The notes under the pieces are model-generated. The model was given only the letters and a program-made list of their open reading frames with translations, did no database searches and had not been told where the DNA came from. The position numbers were made by a program, and so were the translations under genes. From Odiellus spinosus (Eukaryota > Arthropoda > Arachnida > Opiliones > Phalangiidae): a DNA stretch of 64,000 bases. Below, piece after piece: positions 51,369 to 61,032 of this stretch. The stretch spans positions 18,075,600-18,139,599 of the forward strand of contig OY987226.1 in NCBI GenBank assembly GCA_963920705.1. The letters run 5' to 3'. How positions within the stretch are numbered: the first letter of the stretch is position 1; each line of letters starts with the position of its first letter.

Positions 51369-51809
51369 GATTGAAAAGGGACTAGTATGTCCGAAAGCTC
51401 TCCAAAAACGTTTATTTAATAATCTGTTTTTCGCAACCATGCAGTAACAGTTTTGTCAATAAATTTTTTGTAAATAATTGTTACACGGTCGCTTTCGCGT
51501 CGTCTCTTTCGTGAAAGTACCAAAACTTAATTCAGAATGTTCTGTCCATTATTTTAAACTTATCCTTAATCATGTTTAGCCACATTCTACGCCATCAAAT
51601 TAAAAAAAATATTTAAAAGCCTGCAACACTAAAGTATAAAATTTTGAATATAAGTTTATAAAAACATGAGAAAACAAAAGTATAAATCCATAGCCTTAAA
51701 AATTGGTGACACCATAATTTTAAATTAAATAGCTAGAAAATTATTATATCATTCTTATACATTACTGATTTTACTTCACTGTTTCGTATATTTTTGTTGA
51801 TCTTCGTAG

Positions 51810-52019
51810 CCGACTGCATAGAGCCGGAGTGTTCGGGTCACGGGGTGTGCGTGAAGGGTCAATGCTGGTGTAAGATAGGATGGCGAGGCGGTAATTGCAG
51901 TCAAGCGGATGATCGTCTAAGCCGTTGTTTCCCAGACTGCGCCGGCCACGGCGTTTACGACCTAGAAACGGAAAAATGCGTTTGCTTCCGTCACTGGACC
52001 GGAAACGATTGCTCCAAAG
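51810..52019 (+). CDS. Ten-m: Teneurin exon 5 of window: EGF-like repeats 4 and 5
   Basis: The acceptor is TTGATCTTCGTAG ending 51809 and the donor is G|GTCAGT at 52020. The exon is 210 bp, phase 1 to 1, 70 codons. EGF4 (CIEPECSGHGVCVKGQCWCK, then IGWRGGNC) has six cysteines. EGF5 (CFPDCAGHGVYDLETEKCVC, then FRHWTGNDC) has five, with Tyr replacing the third. This is the second teneurin repeat known to leave a free cysteine for dimerisation. YDLET and RHWTG are motifs I associate with arthropod Ten-m. The following intron is only 130 bp. Confidence 0.95.
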
Positions 52020-52149
52020 GTCAGTGATGACCCCATTCCTTCCATCCCCATATATCGTCCCGAAGAATGGAGAGAGGGAAAAAACAGATGGAAATAGAAG
52101 AAGTAGGATTCGTGATTAACCCTTACTTTTTTATTTTGGTCGCGCGCAG
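52020..52149 (+). other. Teneurin short intron, 130 bp
   Basis: The intron runs from GTCAGT to TTTTATTTTGGTCGCGCGCAG. It is the shortest intron of the window, with purine-rich middle sequence (GAGAGAGGG-like) and a GC-rich acceptor. It holds nothing else. Confidence 0.9.
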
Positions 52150-52335
52150 CCAAGTGCAATCTCGATTGCGGCCTTCACGGTCAGTGCGAAGAAGGACGAT
52201 GCCATTGCGATAACGGCTGGACAGGGACTAAATGTGATTCCAGGACTTGCGATCCCCGATGTCTAGAACACGGACAGTGCAATAACGGAACCTGTATTTG
52301 TATACAAGGATGGATGGGAAGACATTGTACCCTAG
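52150..52335 (+). CDS. Ten-m: Teneurin exon 6 of window: EGF-like repeats 6 and 7
   Basis: The acceptor is GGTCGCGCGCAG ending 52149 and the donor is G|GTAAGT at 52336. The exon is 186 bp, phase 1 to 1, 62 codons. EGF6 reads [20 protein letters not shown] then GWTGTKC. EGF7 reads [20 protein letters not shown] then GWMGRHC. Both have six cysteines with the compact spacing. NGT in EGF7 is an N-glycosylation sequon. The exon has no ATG near its start, so simple ORF searches miss it; the frame was found by continuing the phase from exon 5. Confidence 0.95.
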
Positions 52336-52597
52336 GTAAGTTACCATCTTTCGCGTCGTTCATTTGAGGCTTACTTTAGCTCATTCGAAGAGTTTTACTA
52401 AAATCTGTGAAAGAAATTTCCGTGTAGTGCCTGATGAATTAAATTCGTGTTTTAAGGATCAGGAGTAGGTCTTATTTAAAATTCATTAAGGGGTTTAGGG
52501 GTCAATGAAGGACAGTTATACGATTCAAAGTTCGAACACTCAATAGGAACATTTAAAATCAATATAATTTTCAATAAAATGTCAATTTTCTTTTTAG
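52336..52597 (+). other. Teneurin intron, 262 bp
   Basis: The intron runs from GTAAGT to CAATTTTCTTTTTAG between EGF7 and EGF8, the junction where vertebrate teneurins use a short alternative exon. I see no micro-exon flanked by AG and GT in the right phase here. It holds nothing else. Confidence 0.85.
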
Positions 52598-52744
52598 ATG
52601 GTTGTCCAAACGGTTGTAGTAATCACGGTCGTTGTCAACGAGAAGGCGAAGTATGGGCTTGCGGCTGCGATTCCGGTTGGGGCGGACAAGAATGCAGCGT
52701 CCCGCAAGAGACCAACTGCAGAGACGACATGGACAACGACGCCG
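52598..52744 (+). CDS. Ten-m: Teneurin exon 7 of window: EGF-like repeat 8 and start of cysteine-rich linker
   Basis: The acceptor is TTTTCTTTTTAG ending 52597 and the donor is G|GTATGT at 52745. The exon is 147 bp, phase 1 to 1, 49 codons. EGF8 is CPNGCSNHGRCQREGEVWAC then GCDSGWGGQEC, with the longer loop (six residues, GEVWA) that marks the last repeat. SVPQETNCRDDMDNDA follows, the acidic N-rich linker (D-x-DND) conserved at this place in teneurins and a plausible calcium-binding loop. The ATG at 52579 is in the intron. Confidence 0.95.
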
Positions 52745-53144
52745 GTATGTTGATGTTCCCTCTAATTGCACTCGTACACTAATATTCCAATCACATCCTT
52801 CCTACCAACGATACTTGGCCAACGTAACGATCTATAAGCCTAGATGATTGACCAATTTTTCATTTAATACTAAGGAACAAAATGTTAACGATTTTAAGTC
52901 CCGCTATCCCATAATGGACAAAAAACCGAACGGAAAGTTTGGCGGATACTCTAGGGGAGGGAATGAAAGGAAATTGACCATGCGGCGTAGAATATCATTT
53001 GTTTTAATATGGACGGTTTACCCCAAATGGCCCTAATACGGTTCCTTTGTTTTTACCAACAAACTAGCTATCTGAAAGGGAGAGAGAGCTAAGCCTAACG
53101 CGTAACTGACTGTCGCTTCAGATGCACTCGATGCTGCTTCCTAA

Positions 53145-54278
53145 AAGGGAAGTTAAAAAGGAAAACTGAGTGGTTTTATCCCCCGAATTATTTTATTAAA
53201 AAAATTACAAATATTCTATTTAAAATTTTAATTTTCCTCGGAAGTTTGACTTAACAAGGATCTTTGGAAAGTTTGAAATCTCACCGATCTAACCATTATC
53301 AGGCCAACCAATAAAAGCACGCGTCTCTTAGCCTAGTTCGGAACGTTTTAGTGTCGGCACTGATGATTGAATACTGTGGTTATCAGCGAGATTTAAAACT
53401 CTCCGTGTACCTTTGTTAACCCTATTTTCCGAGAAAGTTAAACTATTAATTTGTTATTTAATATTTGTTGGGTTTTTTTTTTTTTTTTTTTTTTTTTACT
53501 ATGGATTTGTTTAAGGTGGAAGTAATAAGGTTTTGCGGTTTACGAAAAAATTTTAGCCATCCTAATTGAGACCTTTATTTCCCAAAACCGCGACTTTGTA
53601 CCGGTGGTGACCCCTCTGACCTTAATTGTACAGTATTATAAAATAGTTCAATTGGTACGTCATAGCTTAAACAATACATAATTCGCGTCGCTATTAATTC
53701 AAATTTAATCGCTATAGTAATCAGACCTGGAGTATTTGAGTAAAAATGTCAAAAATAGTAATGTACGTTTAGGGTTTTGTTTAAATACTTGTAGGACACA
53801 TACCTTCTTGTAGGTCTATCCGTTTATTTGCGCGTAATAAGAAACTTATATATTTTTATAAGCCACTAATCATTGATTAATTCAATTATTCTAGTTTAGA
53901 ATAGTGATAACCGTTTGTTTTTGCGGTGTTTAAAGGTTTTTTCGTATCAAGTTCTAGATAACCACATAATTTTTGAATAAACAGCTTACTTCTGCCTTCA
54001 ACAATGAGTAATCGAGATATAATATCGTTCGTTGTCTGGACGCATTCTATCTTGAATAACTAGGCCTATTTTTTTTCTCCATGGGACGGACAGATATCCC
54101 AAGTTTCGTCTCAAGTTTATAAGAACCTTCATCCAATAAAGGGGCTCAGTATTATGAAAAAAACTTTCGTACTAGTTATACTTTTCATTTCTTTAAGTAT
54201 TAGGATCATCTTATAATTTTATTATTGGATAGGATTAAGTAATTTGAAAATCACGTGGTGTTTCTTTTTACCCTCCCT
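53145..54278. mobile_element. Possible TTAA-type element, 1.1 kb
   Basis: The left end AAGGGAAGTTAAAAAGGAAA follows CTAA, and the right end TTTCTTTTTACCCTCCCT precedes TTAA at 54279-54282. The two are imperfect inverted repeats and resemble the ends of families A and C. The interior has no sustained coding frame and includes a 25-base T run. Confidence 0.4.
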
Positions 54279-57220
54279 TTAAGGGAAAAAAAAGCAAAAG
54301 AAAAGAAAAAAATGTCTTTGAAGGACGCGGGCGACTCTCCCAAAATAATGACCTGACATTATTACTCCTCACGCGGCCAGATCCAGAATCCGCGCGACTT
54401 CTTTTCCTTACATTTTTTTTTATACCAACGTTTTTGGTTTTTGCTCAAAGTCGGGCCTTCGCGAATATAGAGACACCGGCCTTTAATATCGCTGCAAAGT
54501 GACATTGAATCGTAGTTATATGACGCGTATAAGTTCATTTCATCTCGAGTATTCAGCGTCTTGAAATTTAAGCTACCTTTATCGCTTAAGTCAACGGAAC
54601 TTCGATTAATAAAATGGTAACGACGAATCTTACGCGTTGACCAAAGAAAGTGGATTTGTTCGCGAGGTCCATCTAGAACGCTGGAGCGGTTTCTTTTTAT
54701 TTGGGGTGAGAGAGAGAGTGGGTCCTTCCTTTTTTGGAACGTTTTTGATATAAAGCTATAGAACAGACGGGAGGGGAGGGGGCAGGCTAGCGTACATCAT
54801 TTCCTTGAGGAATTGCCTAGCGGGCTACCAAATGGGTTCACTCTACCATAGGCCCGTTCCCATCACCATCATGTAACTAGCTGTATATAGTAAATATATT
54901 TCAAGTCTCCTAAACTTTAATATAAATCACGTTTTTTTTTTTTTCTTTTTTATTATTATTAGAACTGCCTTGTCAAAAAAAGGCTTATTTTTTAAAGGAA
55001 TTCTTTAAGGATCCAACAAGTTAGATTTTTTATTTTTTGAGACTTTTACTTAAAAACTATCAAATCCATTGCAATTTTTAAACAAAATCACTTTTTCAAA
55101 GGAGATTACTAGTTATTAAAGTTTCATATTTGGAAAATTCGTGAGTGAATTTCGTGACCACTCACGACGTTTTAAAGAGGAGAGTCTCATAATTCGCGAC
55201 AAATTCAACCTTGGACCATTAGCATGGTGATCTATCTTAATAGATACAGATGAATAAGAAAAACCCGGCGTTCATTAGCGTCTTCTAAGGACAAGCAACT
55301 TGGCTAAGGTAGGCCTAACAATACCACGTGTGAGTTTATCTATTCTTTGTTCATAGCAGCCACGCACGCAGACTTTGTCTTAGTTCCTACTTTTGCCACT
55401 GTTTGCCTTTAGAGGACGCTTATGAGTGCCGGGTTTTGTCGCGAATGGTTTCCCGGTTGTTTAAAGAAACAAGTTAAAAACAGGTAGGGTGGACAATTTG
55501 GATACCTAAATAAGGTCCAAATCATTGAGAGCCAATTTATTAGTCTTTGTGGAATTACGTGACTCTGTCTGTATTTCAAAAACACCAGTTCTTTAGACTA
55601 GCAGACGACGTGCCCTGGTCAGTGGACACATACCGTTTATTTATTCCAGACCATGGGGGTTGCTGGCCATGGGTCAGCTTAAAACAAAATCCTTATTTCC
55701 CACCAACAACTTTCCAAATACGGTTGGAAGCTAGCTACGACACTCGCGGCTGCTTCGAAAGCAGAGAGAATGTTTCTCTTGGCAAGAGGTTTTTTAATTC
55801 TCAAATAATCACCACTTTGGAGTAGTCTATATTAGATCATTCTCCAGAACCCAGAATATAAGTAAAAAGGTTTAATGAATAAAATGATTGCTTTTTTATG
55901 TTGTCAGAAATCGCTGGCTACATTATTCAATACGATAGCTTCGAAACTTAAAAGAGATACTCGATCCATTTATGGTTATAGTTTTAAATATTTGATGCGA
56001 ACAGGACTGGTTGGTTAACTTGGTTTGGTGGGCAAGCTAGGTATATATGGAACGATCTAGGCGGTTGGTGGCGTTTTCTTTTGTATAAACAGAGGGAGTT
56101 GCCGAGCTCGGGCATCCATAACTAGCCCACCCTACGCCCACCTTCTTCTTACTGTATACCATACAGTCTCGCCTCCGTGAAACTCGGACTGTGTCCCCAA
56201 AAAAAATCTCAGGGGAGGCTTGGACTATCTTCCTCGGGCAGCGGACCGATTCTGGCCCATCTGTCTTTCAGGGACCTCAGAGGCACAAATCTACGCACTC
56301 CATATTCGACTTATTTCAAACAATAAGGCCAAAGCCAGGGAATAATACCCGGCTATTGGGCATGAATATCTCCCTATCTCTCCTTTCACCTAACATTGCT
56401 ATATTGATTGTATTAAATTTAACAATAAATAGAAAGACCTTTATCTTGCTAAAGGCGGCAAAAAATACATCTGGGTTTCTTATACGGTTTTATACGCTCG
56501 AATCAAAGAGGGTCTTTGTAGAGAATGATGAGAGGCTCGTATTGATTTGACACCACCTTTAAAGCTAACTTACCAGTTATTTCAAATACTTGGTTTCTTC
56601 GGTTTAAGTTGCCTATACAGTTTCCGTCGTGGTACCAAATTAAATTGAAATTGACTAAGTTAAGGTCAGTTTTAAATCATAGCGCGTAGAAAGTATAAAC
56701 GAATCTATACGTAAACAATATCTCTACAAAGGCATCGTAGCTGTGTACCTACTATGATCTTAATTTGATTCAACTCGACATTCGCCACGCCTTTAGAGTA
56801 TATAGTGTGTGAAAAAATGGTCTGTCCCGACTGTACCGTTTGTCCTTCTGTCCTCTGATAGAAAAAGAGGAGTTAGGTTGGGGGTGAGGACTGGGGCTAG
56901 ACGCTGGTATCGCGCCCTGTAGTGTCGTTAGTATAGAGGTTGTTTTATCTGGTACGTCATGGATCTAGACAGACTCTAGATTATCGTCCACACACTGATT
57001 TGTCTCGTATAGAGAGAGCTCTTAGTTGAGATCCCTTCTTGCCTTGCCCCCACTTCCTCGCGATAGATAGGTGGTCCAAGACCAAAACACAAACACCTAT
57101 CTCACTTACAAGTATCTCCCAAGACTTCCTCCCTCCAAACCACCCGAACACGATAAATAGTGAGTGATATATGTTTTCTTACCGCCTACCGTACTTAAAA
57201 AGTTAATGTTCAAGATCAAT

Positions 57221-57436
57221 TATCTCCTGGTTTTTAGATGATGAGTATCTCCTGGTTTTTAGAAGGTGATATCTCCTAGTTTTAGAATCAGATTATCTCC
57301 TGGTTTTCGAATCTGATGAACTCCTGGTTTTCGAATCTGATGAACTCCTGGTTTTAGAAGCAGATTATCTCTTGGTTTTTAGAAGCAGATTATCTCCTGG
57401 TTTTAGAAGCAGATTATCTCCTGGTTTTAGAAGCAG
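57221..57436. repeat. 24-bp minisatellite, nine units
   Basis: The unit is TATCTCCTGGTTTTAGAAGC plus AGAT, with variants TTTTCGAATCTGATGA in the middle units. Confidence 0.92.
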
Positions 57437-58894
57437 AGCGTACCACCGACATGGCCGAGGTTATATATTTTTGTCCAAAGTTGAAATCAATACTTTTCCA
57501 GTTATTATATAGCCGATACGAAACTCGGTGTAATAAATTTAAACATTTTATCCTACCTTTAATGCGGGATTAAATTCTCCATGGTGGCTCCTGCCTTTAA
57601 ATATTATATCTCAAAGTAAATCCTTGATTGTCGATTTAACGCTTATAAATTAACTTCTATGTTATACGCCTAAACGTAAAGTGATGACCCAAATATTGGA
57701 AATGTTTTGGAATATTTCTAGATGATGAGACGTCTATAAGGCTCGGTGGAATGAATTAATTGAATTAATGAATGTTTAAACTGACAGTTATTAGACAAGT
57801 TTTCGTTCAACAACGGTTAACAGTGTGGCAGAATCTGGCGCGGATTTATACGCTATATTAAACACTAATTGGTACCGAAAGGTATCGGTCAATAATCGTG
57901 CATGGACCCAACTCCCGGTAACCGACGTATAACGCTTAATCTCGTTCGTTAAAACTATGCAAATAAGCCAGTCTATATTAACTTCTGATTCGTTCGAAAT
58001 TGGATTAAATTGACGGAAAAGGGGTTCTCATTAGGAACTTAATATTGACGAAACCATTCCGAATTCTCTGCCCCCACTATCTCGCTCGCTCTCCCTCTCT
58101 CTCTCTCAATCGCGCTCTTTACCTTTTCAGAATAAGTTATCTAAAAGGCCGTGAAAAGTGATTACGAACGCGGTGGAAGGCTTTGAGTTAATTTTCAGCA
58201 GTCAGGCTATAATATCGTTAATCGTACCGTAACAAACTCGGATTATCACGACTTACATGATTTGCGCTTTTAATCGCTAGTTTTTTCTTATTATAGGGAT
58301 TCTGCAAGGAAGGCATTGAAACGTCATAAGCTTGTATCTCTCATCTCAGTGTCATCCCCCTTAGTGGGGGAGTTACAGTTTTCTGCCCTATAAACGCTCC
58401 CTCAGTAAACGGGTAACATGAACTCAGGCTTCTATTCCCCCTTGGCTGTTTGCCGTCTCCCTATATACCTACGTGTATATGTTTTTATATATATTAGTTT
58501 TATTTTCTTACACTATTAACTTAGGAGGAAGAGGGAGGGCTTAATTAGCTCTGTTAAGTTCGGTTAGCCAAGGCAAATTAGGAGAATAAACAGTACCCCG
58601 AGTTCAAAATATAACAAAACACCTCGGAGTGGATTTGACCTGATAGGCTAATCACTCTTGGATTATCTGTACCCCGATTATGGATTACGCGTAGTCATTT
58701 TAGCAATGTCAAAGGCAGGGATTTTAAAGATAACGCATAACCGTTTTAGTACAGTTAAAGGTACAGTTTATACACTGATTACATTGAGTTTGAACCACCT
58801 TCCTTATAAAAGTTTCTGATTTCCCTTTCTCTAAATACAGTGTATTAACTAATATTTTTCAAGATATCAATATCGATTTATCATATAATTTTTA

Positions 58895-59068
58895 GAGATC
58901 GGGGTTCGGACAAAATAATCCACAACTATCAGTTAATCAGTTAATCATAAAAAAATAATCGGAAAATTATTCGCGATTACATTGGATTTATCAAAGACTT
59001 TCTCGAAAAATTTTAAGTTATGAATAAAGATAAAATAATCAGAAATTTCTTGTCCAAACCCCGATCTC
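58895..59068. mobile_element. Family E MITE (174 bp), TA-type
   Basis: TA at 58893-58894 and 59069-59070 flanks GAGATCGGGGTTCGGACAA and TTGTCCAAACCCCGATCTC, inverted repeats of 19 bp with one mismatch. Non-coding. Confidence 0.88.
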
Positions 59069-59866
59069 TATAATTTTTTAACTTTATAACTATTAATTTA
59101 ATTTTTATCCTTATAAATGCAATTTTAAAATCGAGTAACCCAACTATAATTTTGAAAAATGACTATATAACTCATCTGTGGTTTGTTGGGTTACTTAGGG
59201 TCTTTTTTCTTCATTTTCCAAAGTAACTTACGACATTCTTTCATCCAATAGGCTTCATCTGAAACTTCCCGACCCTTATATATACTCCTTAAGCTAGAAG
59301 CGTTAAATTCCATCGACTCTAAACTTTTCAATACATAATTAGGAAGGCCTTTCGAACCCTTTTCTTTCAGTGAAAACCTAGATGAGAGGTATGGGTGTGT
59401 CGGGGTATATAGAGGAAATGGATGACTATTGGATGTTAAAATGACGTATTGATAGTGAACTGTTTTAATACTCGATGATCTTCAATTAGCCTAGGAGCTA
59501 CTAATGATCATATATACCCATTTTCATCAAGCTTAATTATCTCCAGCGAGTCCTTGAGGAGTTCCTCTAATATTCCTTTTCCCTCTCTAAGACCTTGATG
59601 GAGGTAAGGGGGTTACGGTCCCACCATCTGATAGTCATCGACGAGACGAGGGGTTGGGAATTTCGTTTAAGCAAATCCCTTCGTTCTTTAGCCGACGCGT
59701 TTTATGTCCCTAAATTAGATTATCTAAGAACTTTATAATCCACGTTTTATTAAAGTGCTCTATTGTTCGTGGATGTAAATCTATTTTATATAAGATTTTT
59801 TAAAAGGGATAATGAAATCAATTTAAATGGAGCAAGCAACCCAACCATTTCAAACCTTTTCGAATA

Positions 59867-60017
59867 GAGATCGGGGTTTGGACAAGAAATTTCTGATTAT
59901 TTTATCTTTATTCATAACTTAAATTTTTTCGAGGAAAGTCTATGATAAATCCAATGTTCCGATTATTTTTTATGATTAACTGATAGTTGTGGATTATTTT
60001 GTCCAAACCCCGATCTC
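59867..60017. mobile_element. Family E MITE (151 bp), TA-type, opposite orientation
   Basis: TA at 59865-59866 and 60018-60019 flanks GAGATCGGGGTTTGGACAA and its complement. The interior is the reverse complement of the 58895 copy minus about 23 bp. Confidence 0.88.
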
Positions 60018-60216
60018 TATTTTCGAATGTTTAATTCGACTTTTCAACCAAATAATTCCATTTTTCAATAATGAATCTCTACAGCTGACCCCAAAACATT
60101 TCATTTCGATTTTTCCAAGCTATATAAATTCCGCGGCTCTTTACTCACGTGATTACGATAATTATTTTAAAACCGTAGCTTCACGTACGCTTTCCAAATA
60201 TAATTTAATCTTAGTA

Positions 60217-60697
60217 GAGCTCGGAATGAGATAATGAAGAGATTTTAATCTCGGATAAATTGTTTGTTAATATAAAAACAAAAATTATATAAACACACAT
60301 ATCAAATTATCTTCAAATGGATACGAATTATAGGAAGATAAAATCTTAAGCTTGATAACGGATAATGCGAAGATAAAAATATGATGTTTCTTGAAATCCG
60401 CGTAGAGTGAAATATAATAATTATATTTTAATCTAAATTGAAATTAACAGACTAAATTACTACATTCTAACTTCAAGATCTCAATTTGGGTTAAAATCAA
60501 TGAAGAAACGCGAGTTTCAAATTTTCTTATCCGAATGAATAACTCGTATAACGTATCAATTTCCTATCACAATGAGTATAAGTTCAGATACGTTAACTCG
60601 AATAAGAAATGGATATTTTTTTCGTGAACGGATAATATCTAATTTACATTCACGATGGTCTTCTTCAATTAACAAAAGTTATACGAATTGCGAGCTC
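60217..60697. mobile_element. Family B element (481 bp), just upstream of an exon
   Basis: TA at 60215-60216 and 60698-60699 flanks GAGCTCGGAATGAG and GAATTGCGAGCTC. It has small internal deletions relative to 40708-41234. It ends 127 bp before the exon at 60825, so the branch-point region of that intron lies next to the element. Confidence 0.86.
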
Positions 60698-60824
60698 TAA
60701 TTCTGAATCTCAATAATAATATTAACAATATTTATTAATAATAAATTTCGCGTCTTATTAATCTTTCGACCTTTTTTTGTTTGTTGTCTTTGCATTTGCG
60801 TTGTTTGTTTGTACGTGTGTGTAG

Positions 60825-61032
60825 ACGGTTTGATGGACTGCGCGGACAGCGAGTGTTGTTCGGACGACAAATGCCGTGACAGTTTGATGTGTCTGTCTTC
60901 TCCCGACCCGTTGGACATCCTGTTACGTAAGCAGCCTCCGGCGGTGACCGCTTCGTTCTACCAAAAGATGCGATTCCTTATCGAAGAGGAGAGTGTCCAA
61001 TCTTACGCCCATCGCGACGAATACACCGAAAG
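60825..61032 (+). CDS. Ten-m: Teneurin exon 8 of window: cysteine-rich region into transthyretin-like domain
   Basis: The acceptor is GTACGTGTGTGTAG ending 60824 and the donor is AG|GTAGGC at 61033. The exon is 208 bp, enters in phase 1 and leaves in phase 2. It starts [20 protein letters not shown], the D/C-rich segment after EGF8, then [20 protein letters not shown] and [20 protein letters not shown]. The LLRKQPP..TASFYQ and [10 protein letters not shown] motifs agree closely with what I remember of insect Ten-m, which is the main reason for that name over Ten-a. The next exon should begin the transthyretin-related plug domain and lies beyond the window. Confidence 0.95.

Larger units (their letters stand above)
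45678..51809 (+). other. Teneurin intron, 6.1 kb
   Basis: The intron runs from GTAAGA to TTGATCTTCGTAG. It contains a family A copy (45965-46381), a family B copy with a nested element (48701-49258), a family A end fragment (49875-49936), simple repeats and the 8-bp array at 50801-51368. A family G-like segment lies at 51485-51590. Stretches 46400-48700 and 49940-50790 hold nothing I recognise. Confidence 0.7.
52745..60824 (+). other. Teneurin intron, 8.1 kb
   Basis: The intron runs from GTATGT to GTACGTGTGTGTAG. It holds a possible TTAA-type element at 53145-54278, a repeat near 55220-55450 related to 29120-29460, a 24-bp array (57221-57436), two opposite copies of family E (58895, 59867) and a family B copy (60217-60697) ending 127 bp before the next exon. 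Positions 55500-57200 and 57450-58890 contain no recognised feature. The 119-codon frame at 56191-56550 has no domain I know. Confidence 0.7.

Noticed and set aside
50781..51440. 219-codon repetitive frame on the - strand
   Set aside because: It follows from the 8-bp array, whose three-unit cycle has no stop in this frame.
52336..52597. Possible alternative micro-exon between EGF7 and EGF8
   Set aside because: Vertebrate teneurins have one here, but no short AG...GT segment in phase 1-1 with a plausible peptide was found.
55547..56550. Two frames of 92 and 119 codons in the last complete intron
   Set aside because: No motif recognised and no matching splice sites in a phase that would join the teneurin; treated as chance.
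56917..57010. tRNA-like start (GTCGTTAGTATAGAGGTTG)
   Set aside because: It resembles a tRNA D-arm, but no box B (GGTTCRANTCC) follows and no acceptor stem could be paired.
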